A stretch of DNA of 53,414 nt from contig JAFWZS010000065.1 of assembly GCA_017522205.1 (NCBI GenBank), positions 1 through 53,414 of the forward strand, given 5' to 3'. The notes beneath the pieces were generated by a model. That model saw nothing but the letters and a program-made list of their open reading frames with translations, searched no databases and had not been told where the DNA came from. Numbering within the stretch: the stretch's first letter is position 1; each line of letters starts with the position of its first letter. This DNA is from Clostridia bacterium (GTDB taxonomy: Bacteria; Bacillota; Clostridia; Oscillospirales; Acutalibacteraceae). The translations under genes and the position numbers were made by a program. This document shows, in pieces, positions 7,519 through 16,415 of the stretch.

Positions 7519-7866
7519 ATGGCAGGATTCAGAATTAACAGAGTATCGGAAGATATAAGACGCGAGATAGTTGCAATTATCCGTGAGCTTAAGGATCCGA
7601 GAGTTATGGGTAAAATGCTCACTGTTGTCCGTGTTGAAGTTGCTTCAGATGCATCCTTTGCAAAGGTTTATGTAAGCGATCTTAAGGGTATTGAATCAGC
7701 GAAGGAAGCGGTAAAGGGCCTTACCTCTGCAACGGGCTATATAAGACGAGAGGTTGGCTCAAGACTTCATCTGAGAAAAACTCCCGAGCTTAAATTTATT
7801 GCTGACGATTCAATTGAGCAGGGCTTTAATATGTTCAAAAAGCTGGAAGAAACCAGAGGTGAGTAA
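7519..7866 (+). CDS. rbfA: 30S ribosome-binding factor RbfA
   Basis: RbfA is a KH-like protein that binds the 17S rRNA precursor and helps 30S maturation. The 115-residue sequence shows the usual start (FRINRVSEDIRREI), the DPRV motif and the C-terminal HLRKTPELKFIADDSIEQG. It starts at ATG 7519 after AAAGGAA and ends one base before nrnA. The 136-base gap from infB is filled by the small repeat insert. Confidence 0.94.
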   Translation: MAGFRINRVSEDIRREIVAIIRELKDPRVMGKMLTVVRVEVASDASFAKVYVSDLKGIESAKEAVKGLTSATGYIRREVGSRLHLRKTPELKFIADDSIEQGFNMFKKLEETRGE

Positions 7867-7867
7867 G

Positions 7868-8818
7868 ATGCTTACAGATTTTAATACAGCGGTTTCAATG
7901 CTGAAAAATGCGGATAAAATTCTTATTCTTACTCACAGAAATCCTGACGGTGACACCCTCGGCAGCGGGTTCGCACTGCTGAGAGCCTTAAGGAAAATGG
8001 GCAAGAGAGCAAAGCTTCTCAATGCTGACAGAATAAGCGAAAAGTATATACATCTTTATGAAGGTCTTACAGAAGATAATTTTTCCGAAGAATTTATTGT
8101 GTCAGTTGACGTTGCAGAAAGAAAGCTTTTAGGTGATACTTTTATGGAAAAGTATGCTGACAGAGTTGATCTTTCCTTTGACCACCACGGTGCCGGAAAG
8201 CCCTTTGCAAAAATGACCTATAATGAGCCTGACAGTGCCTCAGCCTGTGAGATAATTTACAGCGTTATAAAGGCTCTCGGTGTTGAAATTGATAAGAAAA
8301 TTGCAGACTGCATTTATACGGGCTGCAGCACAGATACGGGCTGCTTCAAGTATTCGAATGTTACTGCAAGAACTCACAGAATTGCTGCTGAGCTTATTGA
8401 ATACGGTGCAGATTGCAGCAGAATCAATGAGAAAATGTTCGACACCAAGAGTATGAACAGTATAAGCCTTGAAAGAATGTGTTATGAATCTCTTGAGGTG
8501 TTTGGCGGCGGTAAAGTTGCGGTTATTACTGTAACCAAGGAAATGCTGGTAAAAAGTGGCACGGACAAATCTCACCTTGATGCAATCAAGCCCATTACAA
8601 GACAGATTGAGGGTGTGGAAATCGGCCTTACCGTAAAGGAAGAGGACGGCGGTGCTGCAGGTGTTTCAATACGCACAAGTGAAAATTATGATGCTTCTCT
8701 TATCTGTTCTCATTTCGGTGGCGGCGGACACATAAGAGCGGGAGGTTGCGAAATTAAAGATACAACCGAAAACGCAAAAGCAAAAGTAGTTGACTATATT
8801 TTAAATAACATATTGTAA
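7868..8818 (+). CDS. nrnA: Bifunctional oligoribonuclease / pAp phosphatase NrnA-type (DHH family)
   Basis: A DHH-DHHA1 phosphoesterase that would degrade very short RNAs and dephosphorylate pAp. The Mn-binding motifs are visible: THRNPDGDT (His23, Asp27, Asp29), SVDVAE, the DHHG motif near residue 100, and the DHHA1 signature GGGGHIRAGG near the C-terminus. The start is taken at ATG 7868, one base after rbfA with GAGGTGAG just upstream; the same frame is open further upstream inside rbfA but that is a shadow. Length is 316 residues, normal for the family. The rbfA-nrnA-truB-ribF order is common in Firmicutes. Confidence 0.92.
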   Translation: MLTDFNTAVSMLKNADKILILTHRNPDGDTLGSGFALLRALRKMGKRAKLLNADRISEKYIHLYEGLTEDNFSEEFIVSVDVAERKLLGDTFMEKYADRVDLSFDHHGAGKPFAKMTYNEPDSASACEIIYSVIKALGVEIDKKIADCIYTGCSTDTGCFKYSNVTARTHRIAAELIEYGADCSRINEKMFDTKSMNSISLERMCYESLEVFGGGKVAVITVTKEMLVKSGTDKSHLDAIKPITRQIEGVEIGLTVKEEDGGAAGVSIRTSENYDASLICSHFGGGGHIRAGGCEIKDTTENAKAKVVDYILNNIL

Positions 8819-8830
8819 GGAGTGAAAAGT

Positions 8831-9724
8831 GTGACCGGTTTTGTATTTCTCGATAAGGAAGAGGGCATAACCTCTTTTATAGCTGCGGCAAAAATGCGCA
8901 GAATCTTTTCTGAGAAAAAAGCAGGTCACACCGGCACTCTTGACCCTATGGCTACGGGCGTTCTGCCTATAGCCTTAGGCTATTCGACAAGATTTATTGA
9001 GCTTATACCGAGTCACGACAAGGCTTACAGAGCAACTTTCATTTTAGGAAAAACCACAGATACTCTTGACATTACGGGTACAGTGCTTTCAGAAAATGAG
9101 GTTACGGCAAAAAAAGCCGACGTTGAAAGGGCTTTACAGAAATTCAAAGGGGAAATTATGCAGCTTCCTCCTATGTATTCTGCAATAAAGAAAAACGGTG
9201 TAAGACTTTATGAGCTTGCAAGGCAGGGCGTTGAAATTGAAAGAGAAAGCCGTAAGGTAACAGTTTACTCTCTGGAGCTTGTTTCTGCTGACGAGGAAAA
9301 GAGTGAATACACTATTGACGTGGAATGCTCAAGCGGAACTTATATCCGTTCACTTATTTCTGATATAGGTGAGGAGCTTTCCTCGGGTGCTGTTATGACC
9401 TCTCTCAGAAGAACAAAGGCTAACGGTGTTTCAATCGAAAAATGTTATACTGCAGAAGCTTTACAGAAAATGAAGGACGAGGGCAGACTGGGAGAAGCTC
9501 TCACAAGGGTGGATGAGTTTCTCTCTTACCCGAAATTAAAGGTCAGCGCACCTCAGGCAAAACGCTTTTCTAACGGAGGTGCTCTTGATGTCAACCGCTT
9601 CGGCGGAAAAAAAGAACCGGGATTTTATCTTGTATATTCCCCGGAAAATGAATTTCTCGGAGTTGGTGAAATCGACAGTGAAGTCACTGAGCTTTCACCG
9701 AAAAGAGTTTACAGAGGTGAGTAA
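8831..9724 (+). CDS. truB: tRNA pseudouridine(55) synthase TruB
   Basis: TruB makes pseudouridine 55 in the T-loop of most tRNAs. The catalytic aspartate is Asp38 in GTLDPMATG, preceded by KAGHT. The motif SSGTYIRSLISDIGE and a C-terminal PUA-like region follow. I place the start at GTG 8831, 8 bases after AAGGAG (8817-8822); the upstream in-frame GTG at 8822 overlaps that site. Length is 297 residues. It is five bases from ribF and co-transcribed with nrnA. Confidence 0.93.
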   Translation: MTGFVFLDKEEGITSFIAAAKMRRIFSEKKAGHTGTLDPMATGVLPIALGYSTRFIELIPSHDKAYRATFILGKTTDTLDITGTVLSENEVTAKKADVERALQKFKGEIMQLPPMYSAIKKNGVRLYELARQGVEIERESRKVTVYSLELVSADEEKSEYTIDVECSSGTYIRSLISDIGEELSSGAVMTSLRRTKANGVSIEKCYTAEALQKMKDEGRLGEALTRVDEFLSYPKLKVSAPQAKRFSNGGALDVNRFGGKKEPGFYLVYSPENEFLGVGEIDSEVTELSPKRVYRGE

Positions 9725-9729
9725 AAAAG

Positions 9730-10638
9730 GTGCTTAATCTTAAAAAAGAGGAAAGAGAAAAAGGAACGGCAGTAGCTCTCGGCTACTTTGACGGTATTCA
9801 TATAGGTCACAGAGCCGTTCTCAGAAAGGCTCTTGATTCTGCAAAAGAAAAGGACCTTATTCCTGTTGTAATGCTTTTTGACATTCATCCGAGAAAGCTT
9901 GTTTCAGACACTGTTCCTCCGATGCTTATGAGCGAAGAACAGAAGAGAGATACCCTTATAGAAATGGGCTTTAAAGTGGTGGATTTCAATTTCAGAAAGT
10001 CCGTGAACCTCACTTATGAGGAGTTTTCGGAAAAGGTGCTTCTTGATGCTCTCGGTGCAAAATTTGTCTCCTGCGGCTACGACTACCGATACGGAAAAGG
10101 CGGAAAGGGTAACGCCGAAACCTTAAAAGAAACCCTTTCTGAAAAGGGCGTTGAGGTTTCCACCGTGCCTGCCGTTAAACTCAGAGGTGAAGTTGTCAGC
10201 TCAACAAAAATAAGAGGGCTTATTTCAGACGGTGAAATAAGAAAAGCAAACGAAATGCTTGGAAAAGAGTTTTCTTATCACATCGTGGTTGAAAAGGGCG
10301 ACGGAATAGGTCACGAAATCGGCACACCTACAATCAATCAGTATTTTCCCGAGGATTTCATTGTGCCGAAATACGGCGTTTATGCCTCAAAGGTAAAGGC
10401 ACACGGCAAAATTTACCCGTCAGTTACAAATATAGGTGTAAGACCTACTGTAGGCGGCACTTCTCTGAGAAGTGAAACCTGCATCTTCGATTTTTCGGAA
10501 AATCTTTACGGTGAAAAAGTTGAGGTTTTTCTGTTAGAATATCTGAGAGAAGAAAAAAAGTTTTCGTCAATCGACGAATTAAAAAAAGCAATTGAAAATG
10601 ACATTCAGAATGCAAGAAAAATATACTCTGAGTTTTGA
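9730..10638 (+). CDS. ribF: Bifunctional riboflavin kinase / FAD synthetase
   Basis: RibF converts riboflavin to FMN and then FAD. The N-terminal adenylyltransferase domain has GYFDGIHIGH (residues 18-27) and STKIRGLI. The C-terminal kinase domain has the GTPTINQYFPED motif and NIGVRPTVGG. The start codon is GTG at 9730, five bases after truB; no better start is near. Products supply FMN and FAD for the flavin-rich Rnf proteins encoded elsewhere in the window, though that link is only metabolic. Confidence 0.94.
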   Translation: MLNLKKEEREKGTAVALGYFDGIHIGHRAVLRKALDSAKEKDLIPVVMLFDIHPRKLVSDTVPPMLMSEEQKRDTLIEMGFKVVDFNFRKSVNLTYEEFSEKVLLDALGAKFVSCGYDYRYGKGGKGNAETLKETLSEKGVEVSTVPAVKLRGEVVSSTKIRGLISDGEIRKANEMLGKEFSYHIVVEKGDGIGHEIGTPTINQYFPEDFIVPKYGVYASKVKAHGKIYPSVTNIGVRPTVGGTSLRSETCIFDFSENLYGEKVEVFLLEYLREEKKFSSIDELKKAIENDIQNARKIYSEF

Positions 10639-10646
10639 TTCAGAGT
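10625..10646 (+). terminator. Weak hairpin at the end of ribF
   Basis: ACTCTGA (10625-10631) pairs with TCAGAGT (10640-10646) across the ribF stop codon. No proper T-run follows, so termination would be partial at most. Confidence 0.3.
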
Positions 10647-10684
10647 AAAATATGATGACACTTTTCAAAGGAGAATTAAAGAAA

Positions 10685-12286
10685 ATGATTTGTAAAAAGT
10701 GTTCCAATGAATATGACGACAATCTTGAGCTTTGTCCTTTCTGCGAAAATAAAGAGGAGAAAGAGAAAAAGCCCTTCAAGGTTACAATAGACCTTCAGAA
10801 AGAAGAAGAGGCAAAGGAAAATCTGCCCACAAAAAGGCAGCAGAGAAAAGAAATAAGACAGGAAAAAGCCCACGAAAAAGGCAAGGAAAAGCTTAAAAGA
10901 ATGGGTAAAAAGGAAAAAGGTGCGTCACGCTTCATTGTTTCAAGTGTGTGCATTATGGCTGTGATTATGGCGGCGGTTACCTGTCTTAGCGTGTTTACGG
11001 ATGTTTTTAAGGAAGATGACGACACCGTGAAAACAATGGCACTTTCATCTCTTTCACCTATTGATGCAGGTGAGCTTGAAAATTATCTTTCAAAGCTTTA
11101 TGTGCTTAAGGGCTTTGAACTTGACGATGACACTGCTTCCGACGAGTTTTATGTAAACATAAAGCCCGGAATTAAAAACGGTCTTTATGAAAACCTTGTG
11201 GGCAAGGCAAAATTTGTTGAAGATTCTGCTGACCCTGCAGAGCGTTTTGCTGACGAAGAGGGAAATTATGCTTACTATAAGCTTCCTCTAAAAGAAGTTG
11301 ACGGCATTATAGAAAGCTTCGGTCTTATACCCAACCATACTCTTAACCTCAAGAATGCTTATTGCTATAAGGGCTACTACTACTTCGGTAAAGCCGAGGA
11401 AGAAGAAATTTCTTCAGTTGAAGCTGATGTAGTGTCCTCAAAGCGAATTCAGGACGGCAGCTATTATGTTGACTGTGTATTCTACAGTACGGGTGAGGGT
11501 AAGCAGGAAGGCAAGATTTATGCAATTGCCAAGAAAGACGAAGAGAATGCAGGCAAATGGATAATCTCACGCATAAGCAGCGAGCCTATTTTCGACGGCA
11601 GCGGAATTATGACTGAAAACGACGGGGTTTTCCGCTATGAAATGAAACGTGAGCTTTTTGAGGGCAAACTCAAAGACGGTACTGTTTTCTGTGAATACTC
11701 AATTGAATATCCTTATTTCAAGGGTGATTCAATGGGTGAGAAGGCTGCCAATATGCTTTACAGCGAAGTGCTTTCAAAATATAGGAACAGTGCAGACGAG
11801 GCTGACAAGTATTTTGAAGAATACAAGGGCAGCAAGGAAGATCTTCCCATAGTTGTGCACATTTCTTCTGAGGTTACTTATTCCGATGAAAAGTACATCT
11901 CAACCATTGTTGACATCAGTGAATATAATCCTGAGGAAGAGAAGAAAGCTGAGAAAACTATGATTTCAAAGCGGAGCGTTGAGGGATATATCTTCGATGC
12001 CGTTACGGGTGAGTATGCTTCAAGAGATGAAGTTATCGGCAAGGATTTTCAGCTGATTTATGACCTTCTTTACAGAATTCAGGGCGGATACACCTATGAT
12101 GACCTTATATACGAAGGTGTAAGCAGACCGTCAGATATTCCGCCGAATAACACAATCGGCAAGGAAATTTATGAAGCCGGCGGTGCAATAACTCCCAACG
12201 GATACGTATTCTGCAAGGTTACCGAGGAAGGATATGTAAAAAGCGTTCTTCTGCCCCAAAAGGTTATAGACTTAATTAAAGAATAA
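10685..12286 (+). CDS. Membrane-anchored zinc-ribbon protein, unknown function
   Basis: I do not recognise a named family. A zinc ribbon sits at the extreme N-terminus (Cys3, Cys6, Cys17, Cys20: CKKC and CPFC). A long Lys/Glu/Arg-rich cytoplasmic stretch follows (about 21-80), then one membrane helix (about 83-104), then roughly 430 residues that would lie outside the cell. The start is ATG 10685, 11 bases after AAAGGAG; an upstream in-frame ATG at 10652 lacks a site. The topology, cytoplasmic metal ribbon plus large outer domain, fits a sensor or scaffold. It lies between ribF and a two-component system and has its own terminator. Confidence 0.75.
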   Translation: MICKKCSNEYDDNLELCPFCENKEEKEKKPFKVTIDLQKEEEAKENLPTKRQQRKEIRQEKAHEKGKEKLKRMGKKEKGASRFIVSSVCIMAVIMAAVTCLSVFTDVFKEDDDTVKTMALSSLSPIDAGELENYLSKLYVLKGFELDDDTASDEFYVNIKPGIKNGLYENLVGKAKFVEDSADPAERFADEEGNYAYYKLPLKEVDGIIESFGLIPNHTLNLKNAYCYKGYYYFGKAEEEEISSVEADVVSSKRIQDGSYYVDCVFYSTGEGKQEGKIYAIAKKDEENAGKWIISRISSEPIFDGSGIMTENDGVFRYEMKRELFEGKLKDGTVFCEYSIEYPYFKGDSMGEKAANMLYSEVLSKYRNSADEADKYFEEYKGSKEDLPIVVHISSEVTYSDEKYISTIVDISEYNPEEEKKAEKTMISKRSVEGYIFDAVTGEYASRDEVIGKDFQLIYDLLYRIQGGYTYDDLIYEGVSRPSDIPPNNTIGKEIYEAGGAITPNGYVFCKVTEEGYVKSVLLPQKVIDLIKE

Positions 12287-12291
12287 TCTCT

Positions 12292-12320
12292 GAGGGCTCT
12301 TGCTTTATGCAGCAGCCCTC
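12292..12320 (+). terminator. Hairpin after the zinc-ribbon gene
   Basis: GAGGGCT (12292-12298) pairs with AGCCCTC (12314-12320), with inner TGC/GCA pairing. It is followed by ATTTC only, so termination strength is uncertain. Confidence 0.5.
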
Positions 12321-12393
12321 ATTTCACTCCGATTACACACTGCAGTAGTAATGTGAAAACGGATTAATTAATAAAAAGGAAGGAGAAAACATA

Positions 12394-13074
12394 ATGACTA
12401 TACTTGTTGTTGACGACGATATAAGAATCAACGAGCTTCTTACCGATATATTTACAATGGAAGGCTATGAAACCTACAGTGCCTTTGACGGTGAACAGGC
12501 TCTTAAAATAATTGAGAAAAAAGGCAAAAGCATTGACCTTATCGTGCTTGATGTAATGATGCCCGAATTTGACGGTTGGGAAGTGCTTTCATTTGTAAAG
12601 GATAACACAGACTGCAAGGTGCTTATGCTCACTGCTCTCACAGACGAAAACAGTGAGGTAAAGGCAATCAGAAGCGGTGCAGACGACTATGTGCCTAAGC
12701 CCTTTAAAAGAGCAGTTCTTCTTGAAAGAGCAAAGAGACTTATTTCTGACAGAAGAAAGGAACAAAGCAGAAAATATCAGTGCGAAAGTCTTGTTCTTTC
12801 TGTTATGGAGCATAAGGTTTATATTGACGAAAAAGAAGTGAAGCTCACTCAGAAGGAGTTCAACCTTCTTCATCTGCTTATGAAAAACAGTTCGATTGTT
12901 CTCACAAGAGAGGCAATTCTCGATAAAATCTGGGGTTACGTTTATGACGGAAATGACAGAACAATTGACACTCACATAAAAATGCTTCGCCATTCAATAG
13001 GTGATTACAGCGACAAAATCAGAACGGTCAGAGGCGTAGGCTACAGCTTTGAGGGTGAGGTTAAAATCCTATGA
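12394..13074 (+). CDS. Response regulator, OmpR/PhoB family
   Basis: A two-domain DNA-binding regulator of 226 residues. The receiver has the acidic pair in VVDDD, the phosphoacceptor Asp53 in VLDVMMPEFDGWE, the Thr of MLTALTDE and Lys of YVPKPF. The winged-helix output domain ends with RTVRGVGYSFEG. A strong GGAAGGAG site precedes the ATG. Its stop overlaps the start of the sensor kinase gene by 4 bases, so the two are a pair. The target is unknown. Confidence 0.93.
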   Translation: MTILVVDDDIRINELLTDIFTMEGYETYSAFDGEQALKIIEKKGKSIDLIVLDVMMPEFDGWEVLSFVKDNTDCKVLMLTALTDENSEVKAIRSGADDYVPKPFKRAVLLERAKRLISDRRKEQSRKYQCESLVLSVMEHKVYIDEKEVKLTQKEFNLLHLLMKNSSIVLTREAILDKIWGYVYDGNDRTIDTHIKMLRHSIGDYSDKIRTVRGVGYSFEGEVKIL

Positions 13075-14471
13075 GGAAATCCTTCAGAACAAAAGTAATT
13101 GCGGTTTTCCTTGTGAGCGTTCTCGTGTGCATGCTTTTCCTCGACCTTATGTGCGGTGTTTTTCTTAAACAGATTTTCATTTTCGACACAAAAAGAGCAA
13201 TGCTCAGTTATGCAGAGGAAATTGAAACCGATATGATAAACGGAAGTCGAAACATAAACAGTATACTGAGAGAAATGAACGATTCTTACGGTATAACTGC
13301 AAGTGCCGTTGACGGTGAGGCCAACGTATTTTTCAGCTACAGACTTTTTATTGACGACGATATAAAGGCTGCCTACAAACGATGGATGGCGTCCTATCTC
13401 GGAAGTGTTGCCGCAGACAAGGACAAAGATTTTTTTATCGAAGCAAAAAATGAAGAGGATACCCTCGAAAAGCTGGTTTATGTAACAAGAACTGAGCAGG
13501 GTGTTTTCCTTGTTATGAGTATGGAGATCAAGGGTATTGACCAGGATGTCAGGGTTATTACCGACCTTCTTCTTGTAATGACTGTTTTGATTTCTGCAAT
13601 CGGTACGGTTGTATGGGGCTATGCCTCAAGACCCTTTACTACTCAGGTTGAAAAAATGAGTCGTATAACCGGAAAAATGGCAAAGCTCAACTTTGAGGAG
13701 AAAATAAACTACGATTCTCCCGATGAAATCGGTATGCTTGCAAAATCAATTGACAGTATGTCCGACGAGCTTAAGGAGAGCATTGAGAATCTTAAAGAAG
13801 ACCTTGAAAAAAGAAAATGCACTCTCCGTGACCTTGCTCACGAAATAAAAACGCCCATAACCACTATAAGAGGCTACACGGAGAATATTCAGTATTTCTG
13901 TGAGGAAAATGAAAAGGTGCAGAAATACTGCAATATAATGCTTGATGAGTGCGACGAGGTTACCGCGCTTATCAATGAAATGCTTATGATGAGCCTTCTT
14001 GAAAGCGACGAGTATATCCGCAAGGCTGAAAAGGTGAACACATCCCGTCTTATGCACGAAATCATTATAAGAATCGGTAACGAGTTTGCAGATGAAAAAA
14101 TAGATGTGCAGCTGGAAGGTGCAGAGCTTCTCTGCAACGCTGACCTTATTGAAAGAGCACTTCTGAACTTCGTCAGCAATGCCGTAAAATACGGTGACAA
14201 GGATTGCGAAATCCTTCTTCGAGGTAAGGCTGAAAAGGACAGATACGTCTTTTCGGTAACCAACTGCGGTGCTGAAATCGTAGGTGAAGACAAGGGCAGA
14301 ATCTGGGAGGCTTTCTATAAAAGCGACAAATCCAGAAGACGTGGTGAAGGTCACGGACTGGGACTTTCAATTGTCAGCCGTGTTGCAAAAACTCACGGCG
14401 GTGACGTTGATCTTCAGAGTAAAGACGGAAAGAACACATTTATTATGTGGATTCCCTTAGATAACACATAA
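13071..14471 (+). CDS. Sensor histidine kinase
   Basis: Membrane kinase partner of the preceding regulator, 466 residues. One helix lies at about 9-30 and a second at about 160-183, bounding an outer sensor segment of about 130 residues. A HAMP linker follows, then the dimerisation domain with HEIKTPIT (His257), the N box NFVSNAVKYG and the G box GHGLGLSIV. All catalytic motifs look intact. The signal is not obvious; the small outer domain resembles Cache-less CpxA-type sensors in size only. Confidence 0.92.
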   Translation: MRKSFRTKVIAVFLVSVLVCMLFLDLMCGVFLKQIFIFDTKRAMLSYAEEIETDMINGSRNINSILREMNDSYGITASAVDGEANVFFSYRLFIDDDIKAAYKRWMASYLGSVAADKDKDFFIEAKNEEDTLEKLVYVTRTEQGVFLVMSMEIKGIDQDVRVITDLLLVMTVLISAIGTVVWGYASRPFTTQVEKMSRITGKMAKLNFEEKINYDSPDEIGMLAKSIDSMSDELKESIENLKEDLEKRKCTLRDLAHEIKTPITTIRGYTENIQYFCEENEKVQKYCNIMLDECDEVTALINEMLMMSLLESDEYIRKAEKVNTSRLMHEIIIRIGNEFADEKIDVQLEGAELLCNADLIERALLNFVSNAVKYGDKDCEILLRGKAEKDRYVFSVTNCGAEIVGEDKGRIWEAFYKSDKSRRRGEGHGLGLSIVSRVAKTHGGDVDLQSKDGKNTFIMWIPLDNT

Positions 14472-14524
14472 ATCACACAAAAAGGGACTAATATAGTCAA
14501 CGTTAAGGAATTTGTTTATATATG

Positions 14525-14559
14525 ACGGACCGTTACGGATTTAACTCTATACGGTCTGT
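14525..14559 (+). terminator. Terminator after the two-component operon
   Basis: A 9-bp stem (14525-14533 with 14551-14559, one G:U) is followed by TATTTTTTGTTCTTTTT. Confidence 0.8.
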
Positions 14560-14601
14560 TATTTTTTGTTCTTTTTAACACAATATGGTTGGTAACTTTC
14601 C

Positions 14602-14631
14602 TTGACATAAGGGCGTTTTTTATTGTATAAT
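14602..14631 (+). promoter_or_regulatory. Promoter of the dlt-like operon
   Basis: Consensus TTGACA (14602-14607) and TATAAT (14626-14631) are 18 bases apart. A 70-base AT-rich leader leads to the first gene. Confidence 0.8.
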
Positions 14632-14706
14632 ATAGAATGTTAAAATTAAAAGCAGAATTATGTCGATTTTAATAGAATTCAGAATAAATGCGAAAGGAGT
14701 AAAACG

Positions 14707-16122
14707 ATGAGTTTTTACGGTGACTTTTTAAAGTACGGTGACAGAAAGCTTGCTATTGACGACAGAGGCTTTTCCGTAACTTATAAAGATCTCGCAGTTC
14801 TTGCAGAGGAAATCTCAAAGGTAATGCCTGAAAGATCTCTTATTATGCAGTTCTGTTCAAATACCATTCCGAGTCTCTGCGGTTATCTTTCATTTCTTCA
14901 TAACAGAAGCGTTCCCGTTATGCTTGATAAGAAGATTGATACTGCCCTTGCAGACAGACTTATTTCAATTTATAAGCCCGAATATTTCTATCTTCCCGAA
15001 ACTCTTACAGACAGAATAGGGGATAGAGAAGTAGTTTTCAGCTATGAGGGATATGTACTCGTTAAAACCGAATTTCAAAGAGAAGAGGAGCTTTTCGAGG
15101 AGCTTGGACTTCTTCTCACAACCTCAGGCTCAGTAGGAAGCCCAAAGCTTGTCCGCCAGAGCTATAAGAATATCTCCTGCAATGCCGATTCAATTGCAGA
15201 ATTTCTGAAGCTTGACGAAAATGAAAAGCCCATTACAACTCTTCCCATGAACTACACCTACGGCCTTTCAATTCTTAACAGTCATGTAAATGTTGGCGCA
15301 ACAATTATGATGACCGAAAATTCAGTTGTAAGTAAGGCTTTCTGGGATTTCTTCAAAAGAGAGGGTGTAACCTCCTTCGGCGGTGTACCCTTTACCTATG
15401 AAATGCTTAAGAAAATCCGTTTCTTCAAAATGGATTTACCCTCCCTTAAAACAATGACTCAGTCAGGCGGTAAGCTTTCACCTGAAATGTATGATGAAAT
15501 TGCAGAATATGCGGAAAGAGTGGGCAAAAAGTTTGTGCCTATGTACGGCCTTACTGAGGCTACTGCAAGAGTTGCATATATGCCTGCAGAAAAGGCAAGA
15601 GAGAAAAAACTCAGCGTAGGTCTTCCCATTCCCGGCGGAAAGCTTCTTCTTATTGACACAGAAGGAAATGAAATTGAAGGAAGCGAAATTGCCGGTGAAA
15701 TGATTTACGAAGGACCAAACGTAACTCTCGGCTATGCTGAAGAAAAAGCCCACCTTTATTTAGGTGATGAAAGACACGGAAGACTTGAAACCGGTGACAT
15801 TGCAAAGCGTGACGACGAAGGCTTCTATTATATCGTGGGCAGAAAGAAGAGATTCCTCAAGCTCTACGGTAACCGTGTAAACCTTGACGAAATTGAGCGC
15901 ATTGTAAAAACCGGCTTCCCTGTTGACTGTGCTGCAGTTGGTACAGACAAGCTCTGCATCTGCTATGTGACAGACGAAAGTATACTTTTTGATGTTGAAG
16001 CTCACCTTGCAAAGAAGACCAACATCAACGCAAGGGCATTCAAGGCGGTTTATATCCCCGAGGTGCCCAAGAACGAATCAGGAAAAACAATGTATTCCAA
16101 GCTTGCGAATACAGTTGAATAA
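14707..16122 (+). CDS. AMP-dependent acyl/aminoacyl ligase (DltA-like)
   Basis: An ANL-superfamily adenylating enzyme of 471 residues. The phosphate loop TSGSVGSPK is at 139-147, YGLTE at 280-284, TGD at 362-364, a GRKKRFLKLYGNRVNLDE hinge follows, and the catalytic lysine lies in the C-terminal ESGKTM (Lys460). It is shorter than most fatty-acyl ligases and close in size to DltA. Immediately downstream is a carrier protein, so it very probably activates a small acid or amino acid and loads it on that carrier. It starts after an AAAGGAG site. The substrate cannot be read from the sequence. Confidence 0.85.
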   Translation: MSFYGDFLKYGDRKLAIDDRGFSVTYKDLAVLAEEISKVMPERSLIMQFCSNTIPSLCGYLSFLHNRSVPVMLDKKIDTALADRLISIYKPEYFYLPETLTDRIGDREVVFSYEGYVLVKTEFQREEELFEELGLLLTTSGSVGSPKLVRQSYKNISCNADSIAEFLKLDENEKPITTLPMNYTYGLSILNSHVNVGATIMMTENSVVSKAFWDFFKREGVTSFGGVPFTYEMLKKIRFFKMDLPSLKTMTQSGGKLSPEMYDEIAEYAERVGKKFVPMYGLTEATARVAYMPAEKAREKKLSVGLPIPGGKLLLIDTEGNEIEGSEIAGEMIYEGPNVTLGYAEEKAHLYLGDERHGRLETGDIAKRDDEGFYYIVGRKKRFLKLYGNRVNLDEIERIVKTGFPVDCAAVGTDKLCICYVTDESILFDVEAHLAKKTNINARAFKAVYIPEVPKNESGKTMYSKLANTVE

Positions 16123-16140
16123 AAGAAAAGGAGCAGAAAA

Positions 16141-16365
16141 ATGAACGAACTTATTGAAATTCTCAAAAGTGTAAACGACAAAATTGACTATGAAAACGAA
16201 AAGAGCCTTGTAACCGGAAAGGTGCTTGACTCAATTGACATCACAAGCATTATCGTTGAGCTTGAAGATCACTATGATATTGAAATCACAATGGAATATA
16301 TGGAAAATGAAAACTTCGATTCCGTTGAAGCAATGCTCAAGATGATTGAGGAGCTTCAGGATTGA
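16141..16365 (+). CDS. Acyl/aminoacyl carrier protein (DltC/ACP-like)
   Basis: A 74-residue acidic carrier protein. The phosphopantetheine attachment is Ser31 in the LDSIDITS motif. An AAAAGGAG site lies just before the ATG. It sits between the adenylating enzyme and the MBOAT gene, as expected for a dedicated carrier of the activated group, and is unlikely to be the general fatty-acid ACP because no fatty-acid genes are near. Confidence 0.88.
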   Translation: MNELIEILKSVNDKIDYENEKSLVTGKVLDSIDITSIIVELEDHYDIEITMEYMENENFDSVEAMLKMIEELQD

Positions 16366-16380
16366 TTACAATGAAAGGAA

Positions 16381-16403
16381 GCAAAGCGGTCTGACCGTTT
16401 TGC
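16381..16403 (+). promoter_or_regulatory. Intercistronic hairpin before the MBOAT gene
   Basis: A 10-bp stem (16381-16390 with 16394-16403) has a 3-base loop. An AAAGGAA motif sits directly before it (16374-16380) and the MBOAT start 12 bases after it. Folding of the hairpin would bring the two to a normal distance. Confidence 0.45.
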
Positions 16404-16415
16404 AAAGCAACAAAG

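Noticed and set aside
12321-12380. Nested inverted repeats before the response regulator as an operator
   Set aside because: The pairing (ATTAC/GTAAT and TCCG/CGGA) is short and no promoter could be placed relative to it, so I cannot support an operator call.
13746-14354. 202-codon minus-strand frame opposite the sensor kinase
   Set aside because: The kinase motifs on the plus strand are complete; the antisense frame has no domain and no expression signals.
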